Notes: generated from the sequence alone by a model not told the origin. Positions 45,509 through 59,718 are shown, counted from the stretch's first letter. The stretch: 64,000 nucleotides of DNA from Oreohelix idahoensis (GCA_024509875.1 JAMPIV010022916.1:558001-622000); one strand, 5' to 3'. Made by a program: numbers and translations.

Positions 45509-45915
45509 CAGTTGACATTCAAAAATCCGGCCATCGATAATCCGGTTCCTTCAGATTTCCGGCATGGATTTCGGATCGCATTTTTTAATTTATCTCGTTG
45601 GCGCGCCACTGTTTTCTGGAGCCGTTTATGTTTTGATGCAGCTGTTGGGTCTTGCTTGCACGTGTTAACAGGCATTCCTGCTCATTCCTTCTCATTTCAT
45701 CATTTATTTGCTGCTGTTTAGCCCCATTATGGATTCAGCAAATAAAAGAAGTGGTGTAAAACGTAAACATCGTGCATTGTCGATCGCAGATAAAGTGTAT
45801 AGGTAGTCATTTTCTGTTAAATATATACAGAATATATAACCATAAAAAATCCGGCATTTTCAAAAATCCGGCACTCCTCAGGTCCGGAGGTTGCCGGATT
45901 TTTGAATGTCTACTG
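45509..45915 (+). mobile_element. pogo/Tigger-type MITE with transposase N-terminus
   Basis: This is a 407-bp element with inverted ends CAGTTGACATTCAAAAATCC and CAGTAGACATTCAAAAATCC (right, inverted), flanked by TA. CAG-type ends and TA duplications mark the pogo/Tigger branch. Inside, 45729-45806 encodes MDSANKRSGVKRKHRALSIA and five more codons, then stops. This is the start of a pogo-type transposase (lysine/arginine-rich, then a helix-turn-helix start). Everything else of the gene is lost, so it depends on a full-length relative. Confidence 0.85.
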
Positions 45916-45947
45916 TACCTCAACACTTCAAAATATTCTCCAGCCTA

Positions 45948-46175
45948 GATGACGAAAGAATAGGACTACTGTTCCCTCAGGCATGTCGTACAAGACGACT
46001 AATATGAGATTGTGCATAGGGATGGCAACCTCATCATGTACAAACACATTGCTACAACCATCACCGCTGAAAGAGTGTGTGAATACTTGGTGCAGACTTT
46101 CTGCAAGGGGGAACCGGCTGCGGTGGTGGCTCCAGTCTTCACCAAGAGCGTAATGGAATGCTGATAATGATGATG
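45948..46175 (+). repeat. Dispersed repeat G
   Basis: A good copy: GACGAAAGAATAGGACTACT, GCATGTCGTACAAGACGACT, ATGGCAACCTCATCATGTAC, GAATACTTGGTGCAG, ending in GATGATGATG. Confidence 0.65.
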
Positions 46176-46189
46176 ATGAATGTACAATG

Positions 46190-46420
46190 TACAAGGATAG
46201 TAGATATTGTGAGGAAACTGGCTAATAGCAGTACAAGGCTGTCCTTGTTCTTGAACCCCCAGGGAAAGAGAAATAGAGGGAAACCTAAACACACAAGGGG
46301 AAGGAAATCGGATGCAGATGTGATAGGGATAAAAAATATATGGAAAAGATAGCTGGAATAGGACAGAAAAGCTTGACTTGAATTTGTTGAAGGCTTTTAT
46401 CACATCCGTAAAGGGATAGA
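46190..46420 (+). pseudogene. LINE ORF2 C-terminal remnant
   Basis: The frame reads TRLSLFLNPQGKRNRGKPK and then KSDADVIGIKNIWKR before a stop. It matches the WNPQGKRKRGRPK LINE signature. Confidence 0.6.
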
Positions 46421-46639
46421 CAATACGTTTGCCAATCGACACATGTGGCGAATAGGTAACGAAAAAGTGGGAATTGGATTATTTTACTTTGCATAAAACT
46501 GAACGATAATGTCATGAAACAATTTCTTGGGATAAAAAAATACAATTTTTTTTTCAATATAAATATGATTCAACAAGCCTACTAAATTAATATATTCAGC
46601 CAAATTATGACCAGTTGGTCAGACAGACAGATTGCAGGT

Positions 46640-47014
46640 GTTACTATCATAAAATATGTTCGTTCTATTTTTGTGGTCTTCGCTCTTCTCCGGCATTATT
46701 TCTTTACTATTCCTTTTACGTGCTAATTCTTCCAGAATTCATTGTTATCACTTTGATCGTTCATGTTTTCTTATCACACCTCTTACCCATCCTTCTCTCC
46801 TGATTATTTTCTCCTTTGTTATCAGTGACGTGTATCGAAGTAGCGAACTTGCCACATTGACTTTTGGCTTATCGCCAGCTCCAGACGGAGTAAGAGTCTA
46901 CACTGAGCGATTCTCCTATTGTTAACTTCATCTTGCTGAAGATTAAGACACGGACAGTTATGGAATACTTCTGGCAGATGAACTTTGCTGTGATAAACAA
47001 TTACTAGGAAATAA

Positions 47015-47049
<35 letters not shown>

Positions 47050-47185
47050 ATTATAATGTTAGATCTGTAAAGTAGTGAGTCTATAAACATGACAGGCGAA
47101 ACGGAAGAAGCAATACCTTATATTTCTATGAAAGACACGGAGGTAAATTTGTAAATGATACATAAAGAAAATACCTTATGGTGTC
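46640..47185 (+). repeat. Dispersed repeat E, left part
   Basis: It matches 40080-40810 in reverse and 55630-55830: GCTAATTCTTCCAGAATTC, AAGATTAAGACACGGACAG, ATAGATCTGTGAAGT-like blocks. A 30-base G run (47019-47048) lies in it. The repeat resumes after the solo LTR at 48879. Confidence 0.65.
47019..47048. repeat. Poly-G run
   Basis: Thirty consecutive G residues. Other copies of repeat E have only GGGGGAG-type runs here, so this expanded locally. Confidence 0.95.
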
Positions 47186-47190
47186 ATGTA

Positions 47191-48873
47191 TGTGACAACA
47201 CGTGGCGGCCCTATCGATCTTTGATTCTCTCCGGCAGTATCGGTACATTTGTGGTACTGATTTTTATTATGTGCTGTCAATTGTCGCACTTTTCTTTCTT
47301 TCTTTCTTCGTTTTTTTTCTGCTAAGTAGCAGATACTTGATTTTATCAAATCATTCAACACTCCCTGTAGGTGATAATAATCTTATTTGCTTGGCGCTGC
47401 CCAGATTTGTTGGCTATAGGTGCGGCAGATTAATACGTAAATCGGCCAGCGCTATCGGCTTAATCACCGATAAGACATGGGTGTACGCATCACCAAAGCT
47501 TGGAAAAGGGTAGACAACTTACAGACAGATATGGATGATAAGATTACTTTAGATAAAAGTAAGATTGCTACATCTCGAACACATGGTCATATGCGGTTAC
47601 CGGTGTATTTGTAAGTTTGTACAGAAGGGCATCGAACATCTTATTACCATATATGGGACAGTTGACCTCTGCCTTAAGTTCAAAATTATCCGATGTCGGA
47701 ATATTTTGAAATTACCCTATAAACCGCATGTTTGAATATGATTGAATTTTTTTGATAGCTCATAACAAACGAAGGCGAGGAAAGGCAGGGAATATAATCT
47801 GATCATGTTCTCAAGCTATTTCACTTGAGAAACCGCTCGGCAAGACACCAGCTGTAACAGTGGAGAATTAGAATTCAGAATTCCTTCTTAACATAGCGGA
47901 TACCTTTTATTAAAGTATTTATCAGGACTTACACTATAGCCCAAGAAGTCGCTAACATTTTAAACAAGGAAACCGGGACTGAGGAAACTGAAGGACCACA
48001 CACGAAGTCAGAGAGGGAACTTATTAAATTAACGACACCCTAGACGCGTGTAAGAGGCCGATTCAAGTCTCTTTTATTCATCTGAGCAAAATGTCAGTGA
48101 GTCAGAATTGGCGTATTGGTGGTACCAGCAGAAAGTACTATCTCTGGAACAAGAAGGGAACCGTGGCCTAAGCTTTAAGACGAAGGACCCACGTGGTAGA
48201 CTCTCCTTGACATTTCTGGGAAACGAGCTACCCCCGACAACCTTGATCAGAGACGAGCGTGAGCAGAGTGAAAAGAACCAACCCATAAGAAGGAGCAGAA
48301 CCGTCATTGGCAGCTAAGTTCAAACCTATGCTGCCACTTGAACTTCTTGTAACATCTCACATTCCATAAAGACTGTGATGATAACTTTTCTTGATCCATA
48401 ACTATTTAAATTATTTTCCAACTGTTAAAACCTAAAGTGATTATTAAATTTTGTTATTTGCAATGTTACAGTTTTAACTTCGATTTAATCATTTTAAAGT
48501 TACTGCATTTTTGTCTCAGTCAAATTACTACACACACTCTAAACAGAGCTATACTAGAATAATAGAATTCCACTGAGTAAATCAGGGGTGGGGGTTTAAA
48601 AGAGCTGAACTTAAGAAGTGCTTAAATCTTTCACAAAAGCGTTGGCAGAATTACAGAGTTAACATACTCAGCCAAAGCAGTATTGTTCTCGCTTATTCTG
48701 AATATCTTGTGAAGACTCCCTTTGTAATAGAAGTGTCATCACCCTTCTATTTATATATCTGCCAAGAGTAATCTTGTGCGAAGGTAGATACCTTTTAAGC
48801 CCATATTAGATACTCTTGAGTTTTGGCCACTGTTGGACCACTACTGCAAAGCAGGGAAGGCAATACCGTCACA
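47191..48873 (+). mobile_element. Solo LTR, family L, clean target duplication
   Basis: The element runs from TGTGACAACACG to ATACCGTCACA, 1683 bp, flanked by ATGTA (47186-47190 and 48874-48878). It interrupts repeat E: the two sides join to give the sequence seen intact around 55830-55860. It aligns along its length with 12566-14951. No coding region. Confidence 0.85.
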
Positions 48874-48878
48874 ATGTA

Positions 48879-49330
48879 GAATGTTCTACAGATGAGTGTA
48901 GTCGGGGGAAAAGACCCTTACCGATATAGGCACTAATTCTTGGTTGGATTGGCATGGAAGTGCTAAATTAACCACTTCTGACTGGAGCTTTTTCCAACGA
49001 AACTACATGGATGTGTGGGCGAAAATGTCCCTTATAATCTGCATATTTTTTTACTACTCCTTCACTGCATTTCACCTCGTCAAAGAGGCATTTCATGCAG
49101 CCAGGACAACGAATAGAAACAGGATTACAACATAAGGATAGGACCAAGTATTAGAGGATCTTCCAATATTAGACAGAATTAAAAACTCGACTACTGTACT
49201 GGAAACTACGAGTTCTAGGAACCTACATACATTATAATATTGGGATTTTGTCACACGGTTAACCCGAGGATTAACCAGGGAGATGTATCTTTGTGGTGCA
49301 GGCGTTGTCAATGGCTCAGATTTGCCTTGC
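48879..49330 (+). repeat. Dispersed repeat E, right part
   Basis: It continues repeat E after the solo LTR: GAATGTTCTACAGATGA against TAATTTTCTACAGGAGG at 55846, and GTGTGGGCGAAAATGT against GTGTAGGCGAAAATGT at 55974. Confidence 0.55.
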
Positions 49331-50627
49331 AACCGGGTGAAGATAGACAGCAGGAGCAGAAAAGGCGAATATGAGACTTTGCGATAAGTTCCAAGCAGAT
49401 AATCCCAGTGATTCTGAATCTCGTGACACTGTCACTCCTACCAATCTATGTATCTTCTCCTATTGCTCGCGAGCCCCCACTCCCTCTATTACCCTGAGTG
49501 AACAGAAGAGGAAGAACTGTATGTCTCTCTCGCACACTTTCTTCCCTACTCTATGTATGTAAGTAACATGTGTTGGTAACGCAAACACGACTACAACATT
49601 TATTGGATTACTTATAGGTAACACAACAACCAAATACAATAATACAAATGCAATGACGACTAAAACTAACTATACCTGGAAGAGAAGGTCGTAGTTAATA
49701 AAAAACAAAAAAATACAAAAAATAACATCTAATCTTGAGTCTATACTAAGTGATGATGATGATAAATGTAATCTACTCCTAACTACTAAAAAAATAGTAC
49801 CTTGTTTCTTGGCCTCTAGCTGACTGTCAATAAAGTTCTGGATGTTTGTACACAATGGACATGTCCTTGTCTGTATTCAATAACACTGTACGGCCCACTT
49901 AATTTCCTTCAGGTGTCGATGGCCTGATATTTTGTTCTTCACAATGCGAGTTTTGACAATGCAACGCGCGGCTGGGTTGGCGTGTTCATAGGTTGTGTTG
50001 AACGCAATGCCAAGCTGCAGATCCTTCGTCTAGTAGGCAGAACTCCACTTGTTGTGATGACTTTTTGCTCATGTGGTACGTGATGTAAATATATATTTTT
50101 ATGGGTTGCCGTGGCAGTTTTACTTGGAGATTCTGTCCATTACCGCAGGTAATTTAGGATCTCAATAATTTTCGTAGGCACTGGTTGTAAAAGATCGTCC
50201 GTGTGCTCCTGCCACTTCTGATCAATATGTCTCGTGAGCAGCTAATTGTAACTCATCCATTACTGTGTAATTTCTAATTAATACTGTTGTGCGGGTGGTT
50301 GTTTGAAGAAAGGCTCCTTTGCCCTGGCAAATTCCTTCCTAAACCTCCCGTTGCTTCTGTAGGTTTGGTGCCGTGGATTATTGATATCTGTGAGGTACGT
50401 GTTCGCAGTATATCTGAGTGGCCCTACGTATTAGCTTGTCCCAACGGCGCCAGACAGGGTAGTAAGACAAAGGCTGAGTTATCTCAAAGAGTCCCTGTCT
50501 CTACCATTGAGATGGATAAAATGATAAAGCCTCATAAGTACCCCGTAAATCTATGCTACGCATGTGGTGTATGGGTGTTTACTTGTATGTGCAATCTTAC
50601 CATATAATGAATCTCTGCGCGGTGTTT
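49331..50627. other. Unassigned DNA
   Basis: No supported feature. The 106-codon plus frame at 50287-50607 contains no motif I know. Confidence 0.4.
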
Positions 50628-50895
50628 ACTGCACAGTTTACCGGGTAATGTAAGAAGTAATAGAAATAGAAAATATTTACCTCGTTATGGTTATTGGAAA
50701 CTGTGCAATCTTATAAATATAATAACTCTCTGCACGGTGTTTATTGCAACATTTACCTAATAGTGTAAAATGTAGTATTATGGGAAAATGTACTGCACAG
50801 TTTACCGGGTAATGTAAGAAGTAATAGAAAAGTAATAGAAAATATTTACCTCGTTATGGTTATTGGAAACTGTGCAATCTTATAAATATAATAAC
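50628..50895. repeat. Direct duplication, about 95-bp unit
   Basis: ACTGCACAGTTTACCGGGTA and the following bases to CTTATAAATATAATAAC occur at 50628-50723 and again at 50791-50895, nearly identical. The second copy carries an extra AAGTAATAG. Confidence 0.8.
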
Positions 50896-53124
50896 CTGTA
50901 ACACAAGGTTTTCAAACTTTCGTACAGATAGCCTGAGACACGCGACCGCACGTGAAGAACCAAAGACCCTTTGAAGTTCGTACTCAGGGCCTGGGCTCTT
51001 TGATTTTCAGAAGCGGGCATTCGTACGGGCAAAATCTTCGAGAGACCCGTTAGACGTAAGAATTCTTCTGATATCGATTAGCAACGCCCGACAGAGCGAC
51101 CGGAAAGCTTTTATCTTGAGAACTCTGTTTCTGATTCTCTGATATACACAATAGTGTGAAAAGTAACATCCTCTATAGATCAGAGAAACATGATGATATA
51201 TAAACTGTGTTTTCTTAAACCTGCTTTCAGTTGTCACTCAGAATTTTTGGATAGTCTAAGCACGCAGTTCTAGAACCATTTCACTAAATGTGTTAGTAGC
51301 ATTCGTGGGGATCTTTCATTCCGATATTCTGGAAATAGAAATTAGTGTTTACGTGGTTAACAGTGTTAGCGTACCATTATAATTCACTTAGATTTTCTAG
51401 CTGGTAAAACTAGTGAAATAAATAACGCGTAGCTATTTCATACCAGATGTTCAGTTATAATGTTAATTTTCACCACTCGCTTTCTCACACAAGAAGAGAC
51501 GGTTTTAGTTGACTGATTTATTTTTTAGGCGCGACTGATAGTGACAGAAAGGAATTCACGGTTTATTTCATTGTACGTATTTATTATAAGTGCCTATTAT
51601 TTAATATCATACGACTAAACTATCAAACGCCGACAACTTAATATTATTAAAGACAGGCGATACTTTGTGTAAGTGCACATATAGAGTATTAAATAATAAT
51701 TGACATTATACGCTGATCGTTAAAGTGCGAGAGGGGCGGGAGAGTTGCATACTCGATCTGGCCTAATCTCAGCGCTAGCGAAAGCTGACCGTATAGGCGT
51801 AATGGAAAACACCTGTGCCGTTTAACTTTAATCAGGACTGACGGAGTGGATAAGAGATCGTCTTGTCCCCGTCTGTGTGCATATATAGAATAGTAGCATT
51901 TTTCCATAAATGTTTCTTTTTATTCCTAGCAGACCTGATCAAGGGCGTCCAGCGGTCTTCTTTTTTATCGTTCTTTTTCTTCATTTACGGATTGGTTAAT
52001 GTTGTCTTTTCTTGGCTTCTGCATCACCAATTTCATTGGTAAGCAAGGACATGCCAAAGATACATGAGAAACATTTTAACTTGTAAATGTAACTGGACTT
52101 ACAAAACCAAGCGATGTTTTTCCAATTTCACTAGCCCGCTGGGGTATACAAAAAGAAAACTTTTCCTCCCGACTTCTGACAGTCGTATTAAGAGGATTTA
52201 TCCAGAAAGTTACGCTGTTTCAGAATCGGCACTCTCCATAGAGTCAGCCGATAGGATTATCATCATCATCATTTGTAACATTTTTAGCAACCAGATGTTT
52301 CCCAATACTGGGATTATTTCAGCTTTTTTTTCAACTGTGAACCTCAAGAGCACGTTTCGCTACACTAACTATTCGCGGTGACATTTGTTCATCCAGGAAA
52401 AACGCACATCCAGATTCGGCGTTCACCTCGCTAGTGTTGACTTGTTAGAGGATGGACTGGGGCCAATTTGGGAAATAAAACCTGACAATTTTTATATTCA
52501 GGATAATTGTATTTCCAGGGATATCACATGAGTAGGTAAGCGTGATTGAGTGGCCACTGTATGACAGAGAGAGAGAGAGAGTGAATAGTTTTCTTTGTTA
52601 CAGGAACTTTACCAACATTGTATTTTGCTTAAACTTGTTAACTTTACTGGGTAGCATTTAGTAGGAACTTGTTTATTTACCGTCTATTCTGTAACATAGT
52701 GCTAACCTTTGAGTTATTAACTTTTTGGGTTCCTTTCTCAATAGGGGGAGGGCACATTTATTCTGTTATTTTCATATGTATGTAAATCTGAGTTTTATAT
52801 TGATCTTTCTTTAGATGTTTGATGTTGTCGTTTAAATGATAATAAACAACAAAAGAAACTTACCTTTGTGTGTTGGTCAGACCCATACCCAATTAACCGT
52901 AGTTTTTCACGCTTGTGTGTCTTGTTGTCACATAGCTGTGTGTGTGTGTAGTTAAACTTATATTTATATGTATGAGGAGGACAAGGTTGTCTTGTACTAA
53001 ATTATAGTCGTATAGATAGGCTGGAATAGAGAAACTTACTCATTCCAGAGACATATCTTCTCCTTAAGCTATTCACCCGTGAAATCTATTTCTCACTCCT
53101 TTTTCTCACGTACTTATCACCATC
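50896..53124. other. Unassigned DNA
   Basis: Only a GA run (52566-52582) and an ATC run near 52256 stand out. Confidence 0.4.
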
Positions 53125-53440
53125 CACTCTACAATGTCGGTGTTCTGTCTCCTGATGTCTTGTGAAGCGGTTCTAATCCTATGTGATGTTCCATTCGTCT
53201 TTACCTTAGTTCAGACAACCAGTCCCCATTACTCTGTAAAGTTTTTTGTAATATTTTGCTATGTTCGCTTTCATATTTTGCTTAGCCCAGACAACCCGTC
53301 TCCGTCCGTCTTTTGATGTCTGTCCAGTGTTTCTAGTCTCTTTATAATGTCTTCTTTCATATTTATCTTCGTTCAGCCTATCGGTCTCCATTAATCCAAT
53401 ATTGCTTTGCCCATTCCATGAGAAACGACTCATTCTAAAG
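53125..53440. repeat. Degenerate tandem repeat, about 80-bp period
   Basis: CTTAGTTCAGACAACCAGTC, CTTAGCCCAGACAACCCGTC and CTTCGTTCAGCCTATCGGTC recur at roughly 75- to 85-base intervals with CTTTCATATTT before each later unit. Confidence 0.4.
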
Positions 53441-53494
53441 TTTCATTGCTGATCTGTCTCCGTCCGTCCATTGTGCTCTGTTACTAGGCAAAAT

Positions 53495-53746
53495 TTCGGC
53501 GTCTGTGGCCTAATGGATATGAACGCAGTTTCATAATCCAGATATACCAGGTTCGAAACCTGCTGCAGGCGGTTTGGTAGCAGATCACTTTGTGTGGATT
53601 TTTAACAATGGTATAAGTGCCGTACCGTTCAGAAAGCAATGGCAAACTACTGAATGAAAAAAATGCCTAGAAAAATCACAAACCAGCCAATAAAAGCTGA
53701 GGTTGATTGCCACGTCCTGTAAAGGATAAGCAACTAGCTTTTTTTA
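53495..53746 (+). repeat. tRNA-derived SINE, family D, with target duplication
   Basis: The head is TGTGGCCTAATGGATATGAA (A box) with CAGGTTCGAAACCTG (B box) about 35 bases on. The body includes AAAGCAATGGCAAACTACTG and GGTTGATTGCCACGTCCTGT, and the copy ends in a T run. An exact 12-bp duplication ACTAGGCAAAAT flanks it (53483-53494 and 53747-53758). Confidence 0.85.
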
Positions 53747-54037
53747 ACTAGGCAAAATAATACGTGTGTATTACTGCCGTTGTGTAAACACAACCGAGCC
53801 GTATTGGCGACTCCTTCTAATTGTCCCTGGATGGTCTGTTGTACTAATGTCTCATTGTTATGTACACACTCTGTTGCAAAATTGAGTGCTTTCCCATGAC
53901 TTACGAAGAACGTTGTCTGTTGTGGACAATGGTTTTTCACAATCGACTGCTTTCTCGTGCCTTGTGAAATTTATCGACAACTGTTCGGCAATAGGTTTTA
54001 AGAATCTAAATACGGCCTTACTTGCCTCTCGTGACAG

Positions 54038-54449
54038 ATTATAATTAAAGTAACACCCCGACCACCTTTAAGATGGCCTTTTAAAATCTGTAAACTCGAC
54101 ACTATTAGAAAGTTTTCCTTGTGCAAGAAGTCTGTAAAAACATTACAGATAATCGGGGCAAGTTGTAATATGTACATTTTATGATTCTGTATATTTGCAT
54201 TTAACATGTGTAAATAGCTTGTGAATGTACAGGTTTAAAACAAATTATAATTAAAGTAATACCTCGACCACCTTTAAGATGGCCTCTTAAAACCAGTAAC
54301 TCGACACTATTAGAAAGTTTTCCTTGTGCAAGAATTCTTTAAAAACATTTCAGATAATCGGGGCAAGTTGTAATATGTACATTTTTATGATTCTATATGT
54401 TTGCATTTAACATGTGTAAATAGCTTGTGGATGTACAGGTTCAAAACAG
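54038..54449. repeat. 206-bp tandem duplication
   Basis: ATTATAATTAAAGTAA starts both units (54038 and 54244). They stay near-identical through GACACTATTAGAAAGTTTTC, CAGATAATCGGGGCAAGTTG and CATTTAACATGTGTAAATAG. The second half of each resembles repeat E at 56290-56360. Confidence 0.9.
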
Positions 54450-55522
54450 GCTGGCAACCTCAGTAATAAAATTAGTGGATTAATGAACCACCACTGCAAG
54501 AGCTAGTGACTGCTTCGTTTGGGTTTCCTCACAAGGAACCCAAAAGCAGAGGTAGCCCCATGCTTCATGTGGAGTACGGAGTAGATGGTGATGACTTCAT
54601 GATATACATATTTATTATATTAACATTTTAATAATTTTATTTGTATATTCAAACACCTTTAAATGAGGCAATTGCCATATTCTGCTGTCCAAACGCACTT
54701 TCATCCGACTCACTGGGTTTAACGTTAATGCTCGGGGAGGGTAAAGTCTGAGGAAGAAGAAGTGGTGAAATGGAAGAGGAGGGCACTTGATTCTCATGTC
54801 AGAAAACCCTATACTTAGTAGAAACGTTTGTTTTCTCTCAATTTGTGGTACATCTGTGGTTCAAGTTACCAACAGTCTACGCTAGACGTGTACCTCAGAC
54901 GGGTCTTGAAGTCTCCTGCCTTGACAATTGGAGTGGTTACGCCCAGCATTACCGCCAGGGAAGTGCTACTGCCACAGAATTTGGCGACTGACGGAACAAT
55001 CAACAACACTGGTGGGAGCCAACAGTAACGGAATACAGCACCAACAACAAATCATTGTCAACACGTGGCTAGTTTTTTTTTAACGAACGCTACTTTAAAG
55101 TCAGTACCTGTGGTGATGAAAACATCAGTGTTTCATCTTCATACATGTGAAAGTTGATTTAATCATTACTGAGGGAGGTGCACCCGTATGACTCAGTTAT
55201 TTTAAATAAATAAACATCCAGAGCTACTAAATTAATATTTTACTGAATCATTTCAGACAATACGAGCACATTTCTTTTTCCACACAGAAGGGGCGGGAAG
55301 ATAAAAAATTCATGACAACTGAGATGATCTCAGTTGTTTTGTTTTCTTTCTTAAAATTCCTGTGAGGTTCCCTGAAATAGAAGTATCACTTTCTTCTAAT
55401 TGTATCTATGCCAAGAGTAATCTTGAGCAAAGGTTGATACCATTGAAGACCCTCATTTTAATACTTTATGTTTGGCCATTGACAGACCACTGCTGCAGAC
55501 CAAGGGAGACAATCCCGTTACA
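54450..55522 (+). repeat. Dispersed repeat E with repeat-G block
   Basis: Order: GGCTGGCAACCTCAG (repeat G, 54453-54600), GACTCACTGGGTTTAACGTT, AGTCTACGCTAGACGTGTAC, then the L-type 3' end (AGAAGGGGCGGGA, AGATGATCTCAGTTGTT, AGTAATCTTGAGCAAAGGTT) to CCCGTTACA at 55522. The CACTGGG segment also occurs reversed at 26050-26100. Confidence 0.6.
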
Positions 55523-56962
<1,440 letters not shown>

Positions 56963-57330
56963 GTTATATTAATTTCTTTTATCACTGAGCATCTTTGATT
57001 TGTCTTAACTCTGTGAGCGAGAATAATGCTTGAATGCAGTTAATTAAAATAATTTTATAATTTGTTTTCTTTAAATCAAAGTAGTTTTGGACCTTTTTTT
57101 CTTTTAATCTGGTGTGACGAATGGATCATGACATTCGCCCCACCTCCCGCTGGACTCAAAATCCTCTTGCCCACCTGGGCCTTTGTGCCATTGCTAGCAA
57201 AATATAAAAATCAAAAAATTACGTCTTCTATTTATGCACCTTCGACCAGTGGAAAATACAAACTTCTAACTTCATTTTCAGCACGGCACGAGTTATTTCT
57301 TTTAAAAGAAAACAAAAGTGTACTTACATT

Positions 57331-57532
57331 TAGAGTTCCATGAGAGCATTGTCTTGTAATGTTTCGCTTTTAAGGTTACTTTTAGAGTTCCACGAGAACA
57401 TTGTCCCGTAGTATTTATGTTTTAACTTTACTTTTAGAGTTCTACGAGAACATTGTCCAGTAGTATTTATGTTTTAACGTTACTTTTAGAGTTCCACAAA
57501 AACATTTTCCAGTAGTATTTATGTTTTAACAT
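57331..57532. repeat. 52-bp minisatellite, left part
   Basis: Four units of TAGAGTTCCACGAGAACATT plus CAGTAGTATTTATGTTTTAAC at 57331, 57383, 57435 and 57487. The array continues at 59719 on the far side of the LINE. Confidence 0.85.
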
Positions 57533-59718
57533 ACTTACTTACTTAGTCGTTCCCCTTCTACCGTGAGGTATAGAGGTTTGGAAGAGAGAGCGCCAGACTA
57601 TCCTATCGGCTGTCCCAAAGTTTGCTCCAGGGGACCCTGTCAAACGCCTTTTCCAGATCTATGAAACAAAGATGCATCTAACTCTTATACTCAAAGGCCT
57701 TTTCACTCAGCTGTCTGAGTGTGAAGATTAGGTCTTGAGTACTTCGGTTTGCTCGGAATCCGCACTGGACCTCATCCAATTGTGGCTCAGCTAGGCGTCG
57801 GAGTCTCTGCTCTAGGATTCTAGAGTAGATTTTACCAGGGACACTGAGAAGGGATATGCCTCTATGGTTTCCACGCTGTCGATTGTCACCCTTTTTGAAA
57901 ATTGGTGTTATGATGGCAATCTCCCAATCCTTTGGTATGGTCTTGTTGTACCACGCTGCCTGTAAAACCCTTAAGAGTTATAGGTCGGCTGATGCTCCCA
58001 TGAACTTAACCATTTCTGGTGTTATACCATCATGCCCTGCTGCTTTTCCCATCTTGATTTTCTCCAGTGCTGCCTTCAGTTCTTCCATCTTTATGTCATC
58101 TTCACCATCATTGGTTTTCTCTTCTGTGCTAGTGTTTATCATTTCTGATGCTTCACCATGCTCACCATCCAGGAGTTCTGAGAAATATTCTTTCCATCTT
58201 TCCATTACTTCCTTCGGAGCAGTAAGCAATTTGCCTTGCTTGTCCTTTATAAATTTGAGAGGGCATTGTTTTTCTTTCCTCATGTTCTTTAGGGTCTTAT
58301 AGAACAATTTCTGGTTTTCTTGTGCATCTTTTTCTAGCTTTTCTCCAAATTCTTCCCAGGACTTCTGTTTTGCTGCTAGCACTTTGTTCTTTGCTTCTGT
58401 TCTGAGTGTCACATATTCTCTATATTTTTCCATTTGTCCTGTTGTGTTTTTAGCTCCTAAGTATTGTTTTCATGCCATTTTCTTCTCTCTTATTTTCTCT
58501 TTGACTTCCTCTGTCCACCAAGGTGTCCTCTTTCTCTTGTTTCCAAGTCGGACTTCACCGCATGCTTCTGCAGCAGCTGTCTTTATGATATCCTTGAATT
58601 TAATCCAGAGGGTTTCCAAGTCATCAGGTCGTTCTTCTGTGTTGCTCACCGCTGCAGCAATAAGCCCCTGATATCTGCTCTTAATTTCTGGCTCTCTCAG
58701 CTTGTAGGTGCTAATGCTCATTTTTCCTGCTCGTTTACTTGGTTTCTTGCGTGATGTTGAGCAGTTCCTAGGCTGAGCAATTCTTTCAGTTGTTCTTTTG
58801 ATTGTTAGCAGGTAGTGATCACTTCCAATCTCTGGCCCCCTCCAGACTCTAGCATCTCGGACATATTTGAATGAGCTTCTCCGAACAATGTCATAGTCGA
58901 TCACTGACTTCTCATTCTTTGTTGGTTCACATCTAGTGTATGCATGTATGCGCTTATGGGGGAACTATGTGTTTGTAATGATCAGATTCTGCTCACTGCA
59001 GAATCTAAGGAGTCGCTTTCCATTGTCATTGAGAGTATCTTCTCCATATCTTCCAATAACTCCACCCCATCTAGCATGGTCATTTCCAACTCTGGCATTA
59101 AAATCTCCGAGCATGATAACTTCATCTAGGCAGTCATCCACTGTCCTTTGAAGCAGCTCGAAGAATTCCTCCTTGACCTCTGCTCTCTCATCCTCATTTG
59201 GCCCATACACTATGACCAGGTTGACTATGGTTTCTCCTTCTTTTAGTTTAACAACCATAATGCGCTCCGAGACAAAGTTCCATCCCTTGATACTATCTTT
59301 TTGATTTTGGGCCACAATGCAACCCACGCCCCCTTTAGCTCTTTCAGATATGGGTACACCGCTGTAGAGCAGCGTGTTGCCATCGAGAACCATGACTCCT
59401 TGTCCTTTTTTCTTTGTTTCCGTTATAGCCAGGATTTCTAGTTTTGCTTTCCTCATCTCTTCCACCAGCTCCTCTTCCTTCCCATTTATACTTCTTGTGT
59501 TCCAAGTTCCATAAGTCGTAGTCCGTAGTCCGTTCCAGTTCGTCGCCTTTAGAATCAGTCCGGTTTTCTCTCTTGTATTGCTCGTAATCGTGATTTAAAG
59601 CAAACAGGTGATTGGCCTGTTGTGCCTTTGCATGGTGGAGGGGCTGCATCCTTACGGCCTCCATGCAGGCCGCCCTCCTCCTTTTTCATCCGGGCTTGGG
59701 ACAGGCATAGGCGGAGTT
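57533..59718 (-). pseudogene. EEP/RT LINE with internal deletion
   Basis: A decayed LINE (annotated elsewhere in such genomes as craniofacial development protein 2-like). Reading leftward from 59718: 5' region with a CCCAAGCCCGGATG block; endonuclease (EEP) with TYGTWNTRSING, AITETKKKGQGVMV, NLVIVYGPNEDE, MLGDFNARVG and GSDHYL, so the catalytic Glu, Asp/Asn and His are present; a linker with PWWTEEVKEKI; then reverse transcriptase starting at GHDGITPEMVKFMG, IPKDWEIAIITPIFKKGD, and motif A FIDLEKAFDRVPW. There the frame jumps to the 3' end, YTS- and tail-type sequence with GACTAAGTAAGTAAGTATG, so the palm motif with the catalytic Asp pair, and the thumb, are deleted. Stops and shifts at about 58465, 57980, 57695 and 58950. 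TGTTTTAACAT flanks it (57522-57532 and 59719-59729). Confidence 0.85.

Noticed and set aside
57856..59151. Plus-strand frames of 61 to 148 codons
   Set aside because: They are the reverse-strand shadows of the LINE endonuclease and reverse transcriptase.
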